The notes beneath the pieces were generated by a model. That model had not been told where the DNA came from and did not search any database. It saw nothing but the letters and a program-made list of their open reading frames with translations. 64,000 nucleotides of DNA, taken from assembly GCF_019393635.1 (NCBI RefSeq), contig NC_057861.1, positions 59,938,532-60,002,531 of the forward strand. Direction: 5' to 3'. A program made the position numbers and the translations under genes. Source of the stretch: Dromiciops gliroides (Eukaryota > Chordata > Mammalia > Microbiotheria > Microbiotheriidae). Shown one piece after another: positions 11,800 to 22,989 of the stretch; the stretch's first letter is position 1, and every line of letters begins with the position of its first letter.

Positions 11800-12080
11800 C
11801 CTTGTTGTTTGTCCTTTGTTCTGGAAGAGGATCTTGACATCAGGCAGGTGATATCATGACTTGCAGTGAATTGGATTTAAGTGGGGCAAAGCTGTGCAAA
11901 GTCACCAGTCTCACTGTTTCCTCTGGAACTACCTGAGTACAGTGGCAATATATTGATCAGGATGACTGGAGATGGCTCTGGATGCAGTCTTAAAAAGACC
12001 TTGGCCTTGTTAAGTTAAGATCTTTCCCAGTTTTCAGTTTGCCTGAGGCAATGCCAATTCAGTGATTAAGAATAGGTGAG
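11800..12080 (+). repeat. marsupial retroposon (TGTTGTTTGTCC family)
   Basis: Starts TTGTTGTTTGTCCTTTGTTC, then GACATCAGGCAGGTGATATC and GTGAATTGGATTTAAGTGG. The same order occurs at 45940-46260, so it is a dispersed family. Naming is tentative. Confidence 0.55.
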
Positions 12081-12114
12081 AAGTGAGGCAAAGAATGGTC
12101 TCTTTTACCCAGTC

Positions 12115-12392
12115 AATAAATGAATGAATCAATCAATAAACAAACAAATAAATAAATAGATGGATGGATGACTGAGTAAATAAATTTATAAATAAATGAA
12201 CAGGTGAATGGATGAATGAGTGGATAAATACGTGGATGAATGCATGAATTGATAAATGAATAAATAAATGGATGAATAAATAAATAAGTAAATGAGGAAG
12301 CAAGCAAGTAAATTAATTAATTAATTAATTGATCAATTGATGAGTGAATAAATAAATAAATAAGATGAACGAACAGGTGAATTGATGAATCT
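12115..12392. repeat. degenerate tetranucleotide tract (AATG/AAAT/GATG)n
   Basis: About 280 bases made of AATA, AATG, GATG and AATT units with frequent interruptions. Open frames through it on the minus strand are repeat artefacts. Confidence 0.9.
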
Positions 12393-12762
12393 GTGAGGGG
12401 AAGACCCTCAGCTCATTAGACTTTGCATCAGTTCATGTAAGTCTTCTTAGTTCTTTCTGAAATCATCTTGCTTGTCATTTCTTATATAGCACAATAGTAT
12501 GCCACAATATGTTCAACTATTCCTCAATTGGTAAGTATCCCTCAATTTCCAATTTTTTGCTACCACAAAAAAGAGCTGTTATAGATATTTTTGCACAGGT
12601 AGGTCTGTTTCCTTTTTCTTTGATCTCTTTGGGAAATAGACTTACTAGTAGTATTGCTGGGTCTATGGTTATATACAGTTTTATAGCCCTTTGGACATAT
12701 CTATAAATTGTTCCCCAGAATGATTGTATCAATTCACAACTTGGTCAACAATGTATTGGTGT

Positions 12763-12940
12763 GGGGCAGCTAGGTGGCGCAGTGGATAGAGCGCTGGCCC
12801 TGGAGTCAGGAGTACCTGAGTTCAAGTCTGGCCTCAGACACTTAACACACACTTACTAGCTGTGTGACCCTGGGCAAGTCACTTAACCCCAATTGCCTCA
12901 CTAAAAAAATAAAAAATAAAAAAAAATAAAAAAATAAAAA
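12763..12940 (+). mobile_element. marsupial SINE, plus
   Basis: Full-length, with target duplication CAATGTATTGGTGT on both sides (12749-12762; 12941-12954). The tail is (AAAAAT)n-like. Internal CACACACTTACTAG shows a small expansion. Confidence 0.95.
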
Positions 12941-13639
12941 CAATGTATTGGTGTCCCAATGTTTCAATATCTCCTCCAACATTTGTCATTTCCTTTTTCT
13001 GTCATATTTGTAAATATGAAAGGTAAGAAGTGATACCTCAGAGTTGTTTTGATTTGCATTTCTATAATCAATAATGATTTAGAACATTTTTTCATGTGCC
13101 TATAGCTAGCTTTAATTTCTTTGTCTGAAAATTGTACTTAATCCATTTTTCTATTGGGGAATGAATTGTATTCTTATAAATTTGACTCAGTTCACTATGT
13201 ATTTGAGAAATGAAGCCTTTATCAGAGAAACTTGCTGAAAAAAATTTTCCTCAGTTTCCTGCTTTCCTTCTAATCTTGGCTACATTGGTTTTGTTTATGC
13301 AAAAAAAATTTTAATGTCATGTGATAAAGTTTTACATTAAATTATCCATTTTACATCCTGTAATGTTTTCTGTCTCTTGTTAGGTCATAAATTCTTCCTT
13401 TCTCCATAGGTCTGACAGGTAAATTTCCCATGCTCCTCTTAATTTGCTTATGATATCACCTTTTATGACTAAATCATGTACCTATTTTGACCCCATCTTG
13501 GTACAAGGTATAAGATATTGGTCTATACCTAGTTTCTACCCAACTGCTTTCCAGTTTTCCCAGCAGTTTTTGTCAAATAGTGAGTTCTTGTCCCAAAAGC
13601 TTGGATCTAATCTATTTCACTAATCCACTGCTCTATTTT

Positions 13640-13778
13640 TTTTTTTTTGGTGAGGCAATTGGGGTTAAGTGACTTGCCCAGGGTCACACAGCAAATAAGT
13701 GTCAAGTGTCTGAGGCCAGATTTGAAGTAAGGTTCTCCTGACTCCAGGGCCAGTGCTCCTGTGCCACCTAGCTGCCCC
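13640..13778 (-). mobile_element. marsupial SINE, minus
   Basis: Poly-T, then GTGAGGCAATTGGGG through CACCTAGCTGCCCC. Flanked by CTGCTCTATTTTTTT on both sides. The A-box region has a small internal deletion (GTGCTCCTGTGCC). Confidence 0.93.
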
Positions 13779-13844
13779 TGCTCTATTTTTTTTAATGTAG
13801 TACCAGATTGTTTTGATGATTACTGCTTTAAAATACAATTTGAA

Positions 13845-13998
13845 GGGGGCGGCTAGGTGGCGCAGTGGATAAAGCACCGGCCCTGGATTTAGGAGTACCT
13901 GAGTTCAAATCCGGCCTCAGACACTTGACACTTACTGGCTGTGTGACCCTGGGCAAGTCACTTAACACCCATTGCCCCGCAAAAAAACCCAAAAAACC
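13845..13998 (+). mobile_element. marsupial SINE, plus
   Basis: Head GGGGGCGGCTAGGTGGCGCAG. Flanked by AAAATACAATTTGA (left copy ending at about 13843; right copy from about 13999). Confidence 0.94.
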
Positions 13999-14910
13999 AA
14001 AATACAATTTGAGATCTGGCAGTGCTAGGCTATCTTCCTTCACATTTTTTTTTTCATTGATTCACTTGAAATTTTTGACCATTTGTGCTTCCAGATGAAT
14101 TTTGTTATTTATATTTAACTTTACAATATATCTTTCTGGTAGTTTGATTGACATGGCACTGAATCAGTAAATTAATTTAGGTAGAATTGTCATTTTTATT
14201 ATGTTGACTCAGCTTACCCATGAGCAATTAATATTTCACCAATTGTTTAGATCTAATTTTATTTTTGTGAAAAGTATTTTGTCATGTTTATATAATTCCT
14301 GGTTTTGTCTTGGTAGATAGACTTCAAAGTATTTCATATTGTCAGCATTTTAAATGGAATTTATCTTTTTATTTCTTCCTGCTGGAATTTGTTAATAAAA
14401 TAAAGAAATGCTGTTGATTTGTGTGGGTTTATGCCCTGCAACTTTGCTAAAGTTTTTACTTATTTCAACTAGTTTTTTAGAAAATTCTCTAGAATTCTCT
14501 AAGCATACCATCATCTCATTTGCAAAGTGTGATAGCTTTGTTTCTTTATTGCCTATTCTAATCTCTTCAATTTCTTTTTTCTTCTTTTATTTCTCTAGCT
14601 AGGATTTCTAGTATGATATAGAAGAATAGTGGTAATAATGGCTATCTTTGTTGCACCTCTGATCTTATTGGGAAGGCTTCTAATTTATCCCCATTACAGA
14701 CAATGCTTGCTGATTGTTTTAGATAAATACTACTTATCATTTTTTAAAATTTAATTCAACATTCATTAAATTCTTCAGACACTGAAGGTTTCAGACATTG
14801 TTCTGGGTCCCTGCCCTAAAGTAGCTTATATCTTTCTTTTTAAAACAATTTTTAGTTTTTACCAATTACATGAAGAAACTCACATTTTAACATTTGAGGG
14901 TTTAAGTTTT

Positions 14911-15056
14911 TTTGTGTGGAGGGAGAGGGGCAAATGAGGGTTAAGTGACTTGCCCAGGGTCACACAGCTAATGTCAAGTATCTAAGGCCAGATTTGAACT
15001 CAGGTCCTCCGGAATCCAGGGCCAGTGCTTTATCCACTGTGCCACCTAGCTGCCCC
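14911..15056 (-). mobile_element. marsupial SINE, minus
   Basis: Poly-T/G start and GAGGGTTAAGTGACTTGCCC through CACCTAGCTGCCCC. Eight bases are missing after CACACAGCTA. Confidence 0.9.
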
Positions 15057-15064
15057 ATGAAGTT

Positions 15065-15230
15065 TTTTGTTTTTTTTGTTTTTTTGTTTTTTTGCGGGGC
15101 AATGGGGGTTAAGTGACTTGCCCAGGGTCACACAGCTAGTAAGTGTCAAGTATCTGAGGCTGGATTTGAACTCAGGTCCTCCTGAATCCAGGGCCAGTGC
15201 TCTATCCACTGCGCCACCTAGCTGCCCCCC
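15065..15230 (-). mobile_element. marsupial SINE, minus, tandem neighbour
   Basis: A second minus-strand SINE starts 9 bases after the previous one. It has a T-rich tail interrupted by G and a C-run of nine at the head end (15222-15230). Confidence 0.92.
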
Positions 15231-15384
15231 CCCATGAGTTTTTTTAGGTTTTGAGTTCCAAGGTCTAGCCCTCCTTCCCTCTTCTCCCACATCCCTGAGA
15301 TGCTAGACATTTTGATATAGTTTATACATGCTAAATCATGTAAAAAATTTCCATGTTAATCATTTTGTAGAAGAAAAGTTGAAA

Positions 15385-15613
15385 AAAGAAGGGAAGGAAG
15401 GGAAAAAGGAAGAAAGGAGAAAGGAAAAAGGAAGGAGGGAAGGAAGGAAGAGAAGGAGGGAGGGGTAGAGGGAGGGAGAGAGGAAGACAGGAAGAGAGGA
15501 AGAAAGAAAGAGAGAAAGAAAGAAAGAAAGAAAGGAAGGAAGGAAGGAAGGAAGGAAGGAAGGAAGGAAGGAAGGAAGGAAGGAAGGAAGGAAGGAAGGA
15601 AGGAAGGAAGGAA
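15385..15613. repeat. GGAA/GAAA microsatellite
   Basis: Purine tract grading from mixed GGAAA/GGGA units into about 19 uninterrupted GGAA units (15534-15612). Confidence 0.95.
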
Positions 15614-16093
15614 GAAAAATATGCTTCAGTCTGTATTCAGATGCTGTCAGTTCTTTCCCTGGAGGTGGATAGCATTTTTCATCTTGATACTTTGGGATTG
15701 CCTTGTATGGTATTGCTCAGAATAGCTAAGTCATTGACAGTTGTTCATCATACAATATAATTGTTACTGTGTATAATGTTCTCCTGATTCTGCTCACTTC
15801 ACTTTGTATCAATTGATGTAAGTCTTTCCAGGCTTTTCTAAAATCATCCTGCACAATAGTATTCCATTACATTCATATAATACAACTTGTTCAGACATTT
15901 CCCAATTGATGGGCCTTCCCTTAATTTCCAATTCTTTGCCACCACAAAAAGAGCTGTTATCAATGTTTTTGTACCTATAGGTCCTTTTCCCTTTAAAAAA
16001 AATCTCTTTGGTATGTAGATCTAGCAGTAGTATTGCTGGATCAAAGGGTATGCATGGTTTTATAGCCCTTTGGGCAGAGTTCCAAATTGCTCT

Positions 16094-17024
16094 TGTATGA
16101 TATGATTATGGATTTGAGTCAGATTAAACTCTGAGGATGGGGTCTGGAAGGTACCCAGCCCTGCCCCAGTATAGTTCGTTTAGAAGTTTATTGCTTGTCA
16201 AATTCTCACTGTCTCCTTTAAGTTTTATTGCCAATTAACAGTATTTTTACTTCTGCTCAGTCTCCCCACTTGTCAGCAACATATTAATTTTGTCTGCAAT
16301 CCATCATGTGTCAGAACCCCAGTCAGTGGGTCAGGGAGTTAGCCCACCAATTCAATACTCGGGACTCAAGAAGAAAGGACGGTGCTCGGCACAGGATGCA
16401 GCAATTGAGTTGAGACCAGATGTTAAGTGACACTGTCTCTTTTTCTCAGAGCAGAATCCCCTCGACCCTAGGGTCCCAACAATGTGTTATTCTTTTATTC
16501 TTTATTCTATTTCTTTGACTTCCCAACATAGCCGAAGATAAATTTTAACCCTGTCATCCTTAACAATGCTGAAGCACCTGAATGACTCTTCCTGTTATTC
16601 AGGTTGAATATCTTTAGAGACAGGGGCCTGGAGAGAGGAGTCAGTGGGAACTGTGAGATCTGAAACATCTGACTGTCACTCCCCTGTTTCCTCTTCCTTT
16701 GGTTTGACCTTGTTCCCCCTCCCCTTTTCCCCCTTGTTCCTGGAACACGTATGCATGTCTCCATACATTGATCATGAGCTGAACACGCACCCTGAATGAG
16801 ACAGGATTGGATGTTAGATTGTGAGCTCATCCACCCTAGGTGTACGTGGGGACAGTCCTTTTCAAGATTACTATAAAAACCTAGAGGATTGGGCATATCT
16901 TTGCAAGACTTCAGTGTGTAATTAGGTTTTGCCCGTCCTCATGAGGATGTAATAAATCTGTCTCTGCTTGACTTGGTGGTCTCCTCGAGTTATTTGGGTA
17001 AACTGAGACAGTTTGCTCCATACA
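16094..17024 (+). mobile_element. solo LTR, ERV1-type, copy A
   Basis: Starts TGTATGATATG and ends GCTCCATACA. The 4-bp repeat CTCT flanks it (16090-16093; 17025-17028), as expected for gammaretrovirus-like integration. A TATA box CTATAAAAA lies at 16871 and a polyadenylation signal AATAAA at 16951, so it is in plus orientation with U3, R and U5 in order. No internal retroviral region remains, so it arose by LTR-LTR recombination. Sister copy: 38663-39581. Confidence 0.93.
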
Positions 17025-17299
17025 CTCTCCAGGATGATTGGATTGTTTTATAACTCCACCAACAGTACATTAGTGTCTAAGCTTTCCTACACACCTTCCA
17101 ACATTTGTCATTTTCCTTTTCTGTCATATTAGCTAACCTGATAGGTGTGAGGTGGTACTTCAGAGTGGTTTTAATTTGTATTTCTCTAATCAATAGTGAT
17201 TTTGGAACATTTTTTCACATGACTATAGACAGCTTGGATTTATTTGTCTGAAAACTTCCTGTTTTAACCATTTATCAATTGAGGAATAGCTTGTATTCT

Positions 17300-17483
17300 C
17301 TTTGGGGATTGGTTTGGGGGGGGTTTTGTTTGTTTTGGGGGGTTTTTTGTGGGGCAATGGGGGTTAAATGACTTGCCCAGGGTCACATAGGTAGTAAGTG
17401 TCAAGTATCTGAGGCTAGATTTGAAGTCAGGTCCTCCTGAATCCAGGGCTGGTGCTTTATCCACTGCACCACCTAGCTGCCCC
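17300..17483 (-). mobile_element. marsupial SINE, minus
   Basis: Flanked by TAGCTTGTATTCT (about 17288 and 17487). The tail carries G-runs between T-runs. Confidence 0.92.
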
Positions 17484-17586
17484 TGTAGCTTGTATTCTTA
17501 TAAATTTGACTCAGTTCTCTATATATTTAAGAAATGAGTCCTTTATCAGAGATACTTGCTGTATGCATGGTAGAAATAGCATCATA

Positions 17587-17910
17587 TGGAAAATGCTCTC
17601 CAAATCCCCCCAAAAAAGAACTATGGAATCTAGATGCAGATTGAACCATACTATTTTTAGCTTTTTTTGTTTTTCTTTTTCAAGGCTTTTCCCTTTTGCT
17701 CTAATTCTTCTTTCACACCATGACTAATGCAGAAATATGTTTAATGTGATTGTACATATATAATCTATATCAAATTGCTTGCTGTCTTGGGGAGGGGGGA
17801 GGGGAAGGAGGGAGAAAAATTTGAAACTAGAAATCTTATAAAAACAAATGTTGAAAACTATCTCTACATGTAATTTAAAAAGAATAAAATACGTTTATGA
17901 TTTAAAAAAC
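17587..17910 (+). mobile_element. L1 3'UTR, plus, 5'-truncated
   Basis: L1 3' end from GAAAATGCTCTCC through ATCAAATTGCTTGCTGTC to the terminal AATAAAATACG. Target duplication AGCATCATA (17578-17586; 17911-17919). Confidence 0.88.
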
Positions 17911-17919
17911 AGCATCATA

Positions 17920-18620
17920 GTTAATCCAGCAGCAAACTCTGTCCTTGAGTCCTTGATGGTGACTTCAGATACCCATCTCTTTGAACAGACTGTTTACCTG
18001 TGATGGGGCTTAAGAGAGAATGAGTCAGCAGAATTTGATGTTTGCCGTTAATTAGCAGTGACTGGGAATTAGTGGAGGGCCAACAGTGGTCCTCAGACCG
18101 TGTAAAATACTTCAAGGGTCAGGAAGTCATATCTACATGAATGTGACAGAGCTCATACATGGAACAGAATGGGCATCCCACAGTCCAAGGGAAATTCCAG
18201 AAAAAAAGTGCCCCATAATGACCCTTTTGTCACAAACCGGGTACAAAGGGAGTAATTGAGAAACCAAAGTCTCTCCAGGAAAAAGGTTTGTTGGGGTGGA
18301 GTTGATATCAGAAGTGCTTATTCATTCTGAGTTAGCTAAGGCCCTCTCAGTGAACAATGACCCTAGTCATGCTCTAGTTCTATTTAAAGTGATAAACACA
18401 ACAGTGCTGAAGACATAGAGAAGGTATTTGCCTTCTTGGAGAGACACCAGCCTTCTACCTGGGAACTAGATACAGAGGTCCTCACTTCGATACTCTGACA
18501 TTGAGATCCCAGTAGCTCAGGATAAAGACTTGGACCCTGATGTCTTTCTTGAATATCTGGGATATCAGAAGCATAACCAATGTTTCTGGGCCATGAAGAA
18601 GGATCAAGAATTCTTGTCTG
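17920..18620. other. no recognised feature
   Basis: Unique-looking sequence without a convincing open frame or named repeat. Confidence 0.4.
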
Positions 18621-18626
18621 ATAATC

Positions 18627-18838
18627 TGGATAGATTGGATAGAGTGCCAGGCCTGGAGTTAGGAAGACCTGAGTTGAGACTCAGCTTCACCTGGGCAAGT
18701 CACTTCACCCTGTTTGCCTCAGTTGCCTCATTTATAAAATGAGCTGAAGAAGACTGGCAAACCACTCCAGTAGGTTTGCCAAGAAAACCCCAAAAAGGGG
18801 TCACAAAGAATAGGCCATGACTGAAAATAACTAAACAG
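18627..18838 (+). mobile_element. RTE-tailed SINE, diverged
   Basis: GTGCCAGGCCTGGAGTTAGG, CACCTGGGCAAGTCACTTC, CATTTATAAAATGAGCTG and an end resembling CATGACTGAAAATAACTAAAC. Confidence 0.75.
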
Positions 18839-18848
18839 CAAACACTTA

Positions 18849-19110
18849 TGGGCAGCTAGGTAGCACAGTGGATAGGGTGCCAGACCTAGAGCCAGGGAAG
18901 ATTCATCTTCCTGAGTTCAAATCTTTTCTCAAACACTTACTAAACATGTGACTCTGGGCAAGTCACTTCACCCTATTTGCCTCATTTTTCTCATCTGTAA
19001 AATAAGCTAGAGAAGGAAGTGGCAAACCACTCCAGTATCTTCACCAGAAAAATACCAAATGGGGTCATGAAGAGTCAAACTGAAAAACAACTGAACAACA
19101 ACAACAATCT
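18849..19110 (+). mobile_element. RTE-tailed SINE
   Basis: GGGCAGCTAGGTAGCACAG head, core, AAATAAGCTAGAGAAGG extension, and the tail AACTGAACAACAACAACAAT with a CAA repeat. Head to tail with the previous copy. Confidence 0.85.
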
Positions 19111-19112
19111 AG

Positions 19113-20070
19113 ATATCATCTGGTCATTTAGCTAGGCCTTGGCAGCTAGCTCCATAGCTGAATGACATCCCCTAGATGAGGGCCAAAGGGAGACCAGCCC
19201 AGATGATTCTGTACAGATCTAGTTATATGCATCCCTCTTCTCACAAAGACAAAAAGGTATGGATCTGGGAATGCTGCTGTAGGTGGCCTGGTCCCAGGTT
19301 AAACTGGGCCCAGGCCAGGGGAAAATAAGAAATAAAAGACACTTAAAATAAAATAAAATAAGTGGACTAAAAAAAATAAAATCATTATATTACATTAAAT
19401 AATGGAAAGTAACATAAACAATAAATAGCTAGTTATTTTGGCAAACAGCCCAGAAGCCACCCTGCACATGGTTCATTGCCTTTGTATATTTATGCAGACT
19501 AAAGAGAGAGTATGAGTGGTATCATTGTTCACAATGGGCATCTCAGCTGGTTTAGAGTGAGTAAGCATTTCTTCCCATTCAGACACCACCCCACCAAGAA
19601 TGTGCCACATCTTTCTGGAGAGAGTGGAGTTTCTCAATTTCTTGGTTTTATAATAAGTGACAACAGGATAACATCAAAGGACTTTGCAGAACAGTGAAGC
19701 TTCATGAAGTCTGCTCTCTAAGTACCTGTCTCCCACCTGTGTAGTTGCCTGTGATATTCTCAACCTGAGAATTAGTTAACAGAATTTGAGGACCACTGCC
19801 TTGAATGCACTCACTGAGATGTTTAGCTAACTCACTTTAACCATGCTTCATTCTCTGGACTTTGCCTCCATGCTTCTCCTACCTTTTCCCTCTGCCCCTT
19901 TGACCTCCTTCACCTATTGATGAGTTCCTCATGGAAAGTCCATTATGAGAAAGGTTCCAGAACAACTATCCCTCATTCTCCAGATTTTACCACCACACCC
20001 TCAAAATGGGTACCTTCCCCCTACACATCTTACTCCCAGCTTGTTAGCTCCCTTCTAATTTGCTGCCTTA
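19113..20070. other. no recognised gene
   Basis: Unassigned. An AAATAA-rich stretch lies at 19320-19430. No motif supports the short open frames here. Confidence 0.4.
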
Positions 20071-20216
20071 GGGGGCAGCTAGGTGGCACAGTGGATAAAG
20101 CACTGGCATTGGATTCAGGAGGACCTGAGTTCAAATCTGGCTTCAGACACATGACACTAACTAGCTGTGTGACCCTGGGCAAGTCACTTAACCCTCATTG
20201 CCCCACCAAAAAAAAA
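20071..20216 (+). mobile_element. marsupial SINE, plus
   Basis: Full-length, flanked by an imperfect duplication around GCTGCCTTA (20062-20070; 20220-20228). Confidence 0.92.
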
Positions 20217-20251
20217 TTGGCTGCCTTACCTCATTAGAATATATGGGAACT

Positions 20252-20385
20252 GGGGCAGCTAGGTGGTGCAATAGATAAAGCACCAGCCCTATATTCAGGA
20301 GTACCTGAGTTCAAATCCAGCCTTAGAAACTTGACACTTATTAGCTGTGTGACCCTGGGCAAGTCACTTAACCCCCATTGCCCTG

Positions 20386-20387
<2 letters not shown>
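20252..20387 (+). mobile_element. marsupial SINE, plus, tail replaced by microsatellite
   Basis: Head GGGGCAGCTAGGTGGTGC through CCCCCATTGCCCTGCA. Where the A-tail should be lies a TA then GA run. GGAACTGGG on both sides (20247-20255; 20476-20484) shows that the whole compound repeat belongs to the insertion. Confidence 0.9.

Positions 20388-20476
<89 letters not shown>
20388..20476. repeat. compound (TA)n(GA)n microsatellite
   Basis: About 16 TA units followed by about 27 GA units, born from the SINE tail at 20252-20387. Confidence 0.95.
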
Positions 20477-20478
<2 letters not shown>

Positions 20479-20484
20479 CTGGGA

Positions 20485-21028
20485 CTGTTTTTCTTTAGAC
20501 TTGTATTTGCGTCCCTAGAACTTAGCACACTGCCTAGCCCATAGTATTTAATAAATGTTTGATGACTTAAATTGACTAACAGTTTCTCCTGCAGACTGGA
20601 CTCCTCCATAGGTAAGCAGTCTGTTATAGAGAGCCTCTTGTTTCTGAACTATAGCATTGTCCCTGCAATGTGACTCCAGGGTTAGTAGAGAGCACTTGAG
20701 CACAGGTATATTACTGGATTCCTCATGATGCTTGTATGGAGTCCATATGATGATCTACTTCTCACCTCTTTTCAGGGCATATCTGCCTTGATCAAAATAC
20801 AGTCCTTTTGACATATGCTGTGAAGGGTCCAGGCTCTTATGCCTCTCACTATTTTCCTCAGCCCTACCAAGTTATTGACCTTTCTCCCAATCTGTATCCC
20901 TACCCAAGCCAACAGGACTACAATTTGTACATCATCCATTCTTAGTTTTTAATTCGTAATTATCCATTCTATTGGCCACCAGATAATATAATCTCAATCT
21001 TACAGCTATGACTACTGAAGACCCCCTC
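20485..21028. other. unassigned, with L2-like fragment
   Basis: 20500-20575 has an L2-type 3' end wording (GTCCCTAGAACTTAGCACAC ... AATAAATGTTTGATGACTT). Nothing else recognised. Confidence 0.45.
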
Positions 21029-21817
21029 AAAAGTTCTGTGGAGCCAAGATGGCGGGGGAAAGACATTAAACCCACAGGGCTCCTGATAAAATCACCCCAA
21101 ATATAGCAATAAAAGAACCCTTGTGGTAGAAAAACACACAAAAATATGACCTGAGACTTTTCTCCAGCTATAGATAGATTTCAGGGGGCCATGCTGGACC
21201 ATGAATAAAGCCTAACCCCACAATTGGGCTGACACACCAGATACCCACCAGCGGAATTTGCCCCAGTGCCTCTGAATCGGCTGCAGCACCGGCATCTTAT
21301 GGAACCAAGCGTGTGGTTGGGCTGAACAGCTGGCCTGGGGAGGTAAGTGCAGGGGTACCAGTGGACTGGGGGGAAGGATTCGACTGTCCCACCCCAGTGG
21401 GGAACCAGGAAGAAATCCTGAGTGGCGGGAGACCCAGGTGGGGGAGGGGAGCAGGGGAGCAGTCTCATCGGGAGCTGAGAACCACACCACAGAAAGCTTT
21501 GCCGGTTGGTTGCTTAGTAAATTAGGCCTGAGGTTATATCCAGACCTGAGAACAGGCCAGGTGAGATTAAAGCCTGCCCCCCCTCAACCCAAAACACCTG
21601 GGACCCTGTGAAGCTGAGAACAGGAGTGGAGCCAAGAAGTAGTCCCCCCCTCCCCCCTACCCCCTGGTGGAGAGGTTAAAATAAAATAAAAGCAAGGCCA
21701 GGCAGGCTGAGAAGAAGCCCAACCATCCCCTGGGCCATGTTGTAGCTTGAACAGTGTGTCCTGGAAGCAGTGCCACACTTGAAGAAGGAGTTAAAAGCCA
21801 AGAAATAGTAAGCCAGG

Positions 21818-22889
21818 ATGAGCAGGCAGAGAAAGCAGAAGACCATTGAAAACTTCTTTGGGGGGTAAGGTAGACCACAATACAATCTCAGAAGAAGAAG
21901 ATAATAATAGGGTCAAAGCTCCAACATCCAAAGCTGCCAAGAAAAATATGAACTGGTCTCAGGCCATGGAAGCTCTCAAAAGGGACTTTAAAGAGAAAGT
22001 AGGAGAAATAGAAAGAAGATGTAGAGAAAAGGGGGAAAAAATGGAAAGGGAAATGAGAGCTATGCAAGAGAGTCATGAGAAAAAAGTCAACAGTTTGAAA
22101 AGCCAAATGGAAAAGGAGACTAAAAAACTGTCTGATGAAAATAAATGCCTAAGAATTAGGATTGAACAAATGGAAGCTAGTGACCTTATGAGAAACCAAG
22201 ACACAGTAAAGCAAATCCAATTGAATGAAAAAATAGAGGGCAATGTGAAATATCTCCTTGGAAAAACAGTTTACCTGGAAAATAAAGCCAGGAGAGATCA
22301 TTTGAAAATCATTGGACTACCTGAAAACCATGACCAAAACAAAAGCTTAGACACCATCCTCCAAGAGATTGTGAGGGAAAATTGCCCTGATGTTCCAGAA
22401 GCAGAAGCTAAAATAGAAATTGAAAGAATCCACCGATTGATCACCTCCTGAAAGAGATCCCAAAAGGAAAACCTCCAGGAATATTATACCAAATTCCAGA
22501 ACTCCCAGGTGAAGGAGAAAATACTGCAAGCAGGTAGAAAAAAGGAATTCAAGTACTGTGGAGCCCCAGTCAGGATAGCACAAGATCTAGCAGCTTCTAC
22601 ATTAAAGGACCGAAGGGCATGGAATATGATATTTCAGAGGGGAAAGGAACTGGGACTTCAGCCAAAAATCACGTACCCAGCAAAACTGAGTATAATCTTT
22701 CAGAGGCAAAAATGGGATTTTAATGAGAAAGAGGTCTTTCAAGCGTTTGTGATGAAAAGACCTGATCTGAATAGAAAATTTGACTTCCAAATACAAGATC
22801 CTGGAGAAGCACAAAAAGGTAAACAGGAAAAGGACTTCATGAGGGATATTAAAAGATCAAACTGTTTACATTCCTACATGGGAAGATAA
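21818..22889 (+). pseudogene. HAL1 ORF1, frameshifted
   Basis: The expected start is ATG at 21818 (beginning MSRQRKQKTIENF). A frameshift near 21865 moves reading to the frame open to 22451, which contains a Lys/Glu-rich coiled coil and the RRM-like domain with LKIIGLPENHDQ. Near 22433, 4 extra bases relative to the sister copy (43611-44600) cause a premature stop. Around 22490 one base is lost, after which the C-terminal domain is open from 22509 (RIAQDLAASTLKDRRAWN) to the stop at 22887-22889. At least three lesions make it non-functional. Confidence 0.85.
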
Positions 22890-22989
22890 TACTTTGAAAT
22901 CATAAGAACTATCTCAGTGAGAAATTCACAGAAGACAGAGATGAACTGAATATGAAGGGATGATATCTGTAAAGCATTTATGTTTTGTT

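Larger units (their letters stand above)
12414..14735 (-). mobile_element. L1 ORF2 segment, minus, with three SINEs inserted
   Basis: Reverse complement of the ORF2 C-terminal half and part of the reverse transcriptase region (phrases around 13030-13480 and 14100-14735 parallel 7890-8750). Frames are heavily broken. Interrupted by SINEs at 12763-12940, 13640-13778 and 13845-13998, each with its own target duplication. Confidence 0.85.
14840..17562 (-). mobile_element. L1, minus, broken by SINEs, microsatellite and an LTR
   Basis: The L1 3'UTR starts at 14840. It is interrupted by SINEs (14911-15056, 15065-15230), a GGAA tract and the solo LTR 16094-17024. ORF2 C-terminal sequence (15620-16093 and 17025-17300) continues to about 17562, with one more SINE at 17300-17483. 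The L1 sequence reads through cleanly when the LTR and one CTCT copy are left out. Confidence 0.88.

Noticed and set aside
12113..12307. Tyr/Ile/Ser-rich minus-strand frame
   Set aside because: Artefact of the AATA/AATG tetranucleotide tract.
12763..13998. CRISPR-like array of repeated units
   Set aside because: Repeats are dispersed SINEs in both orientations with individual target duplications, in a vertebrate genome.
21181..21525. Overlapping frames around 21.2-21.5 kb
   Set aside because: HAL1 5'UTR again. Three frames overlap on both strands and none matches another copy.
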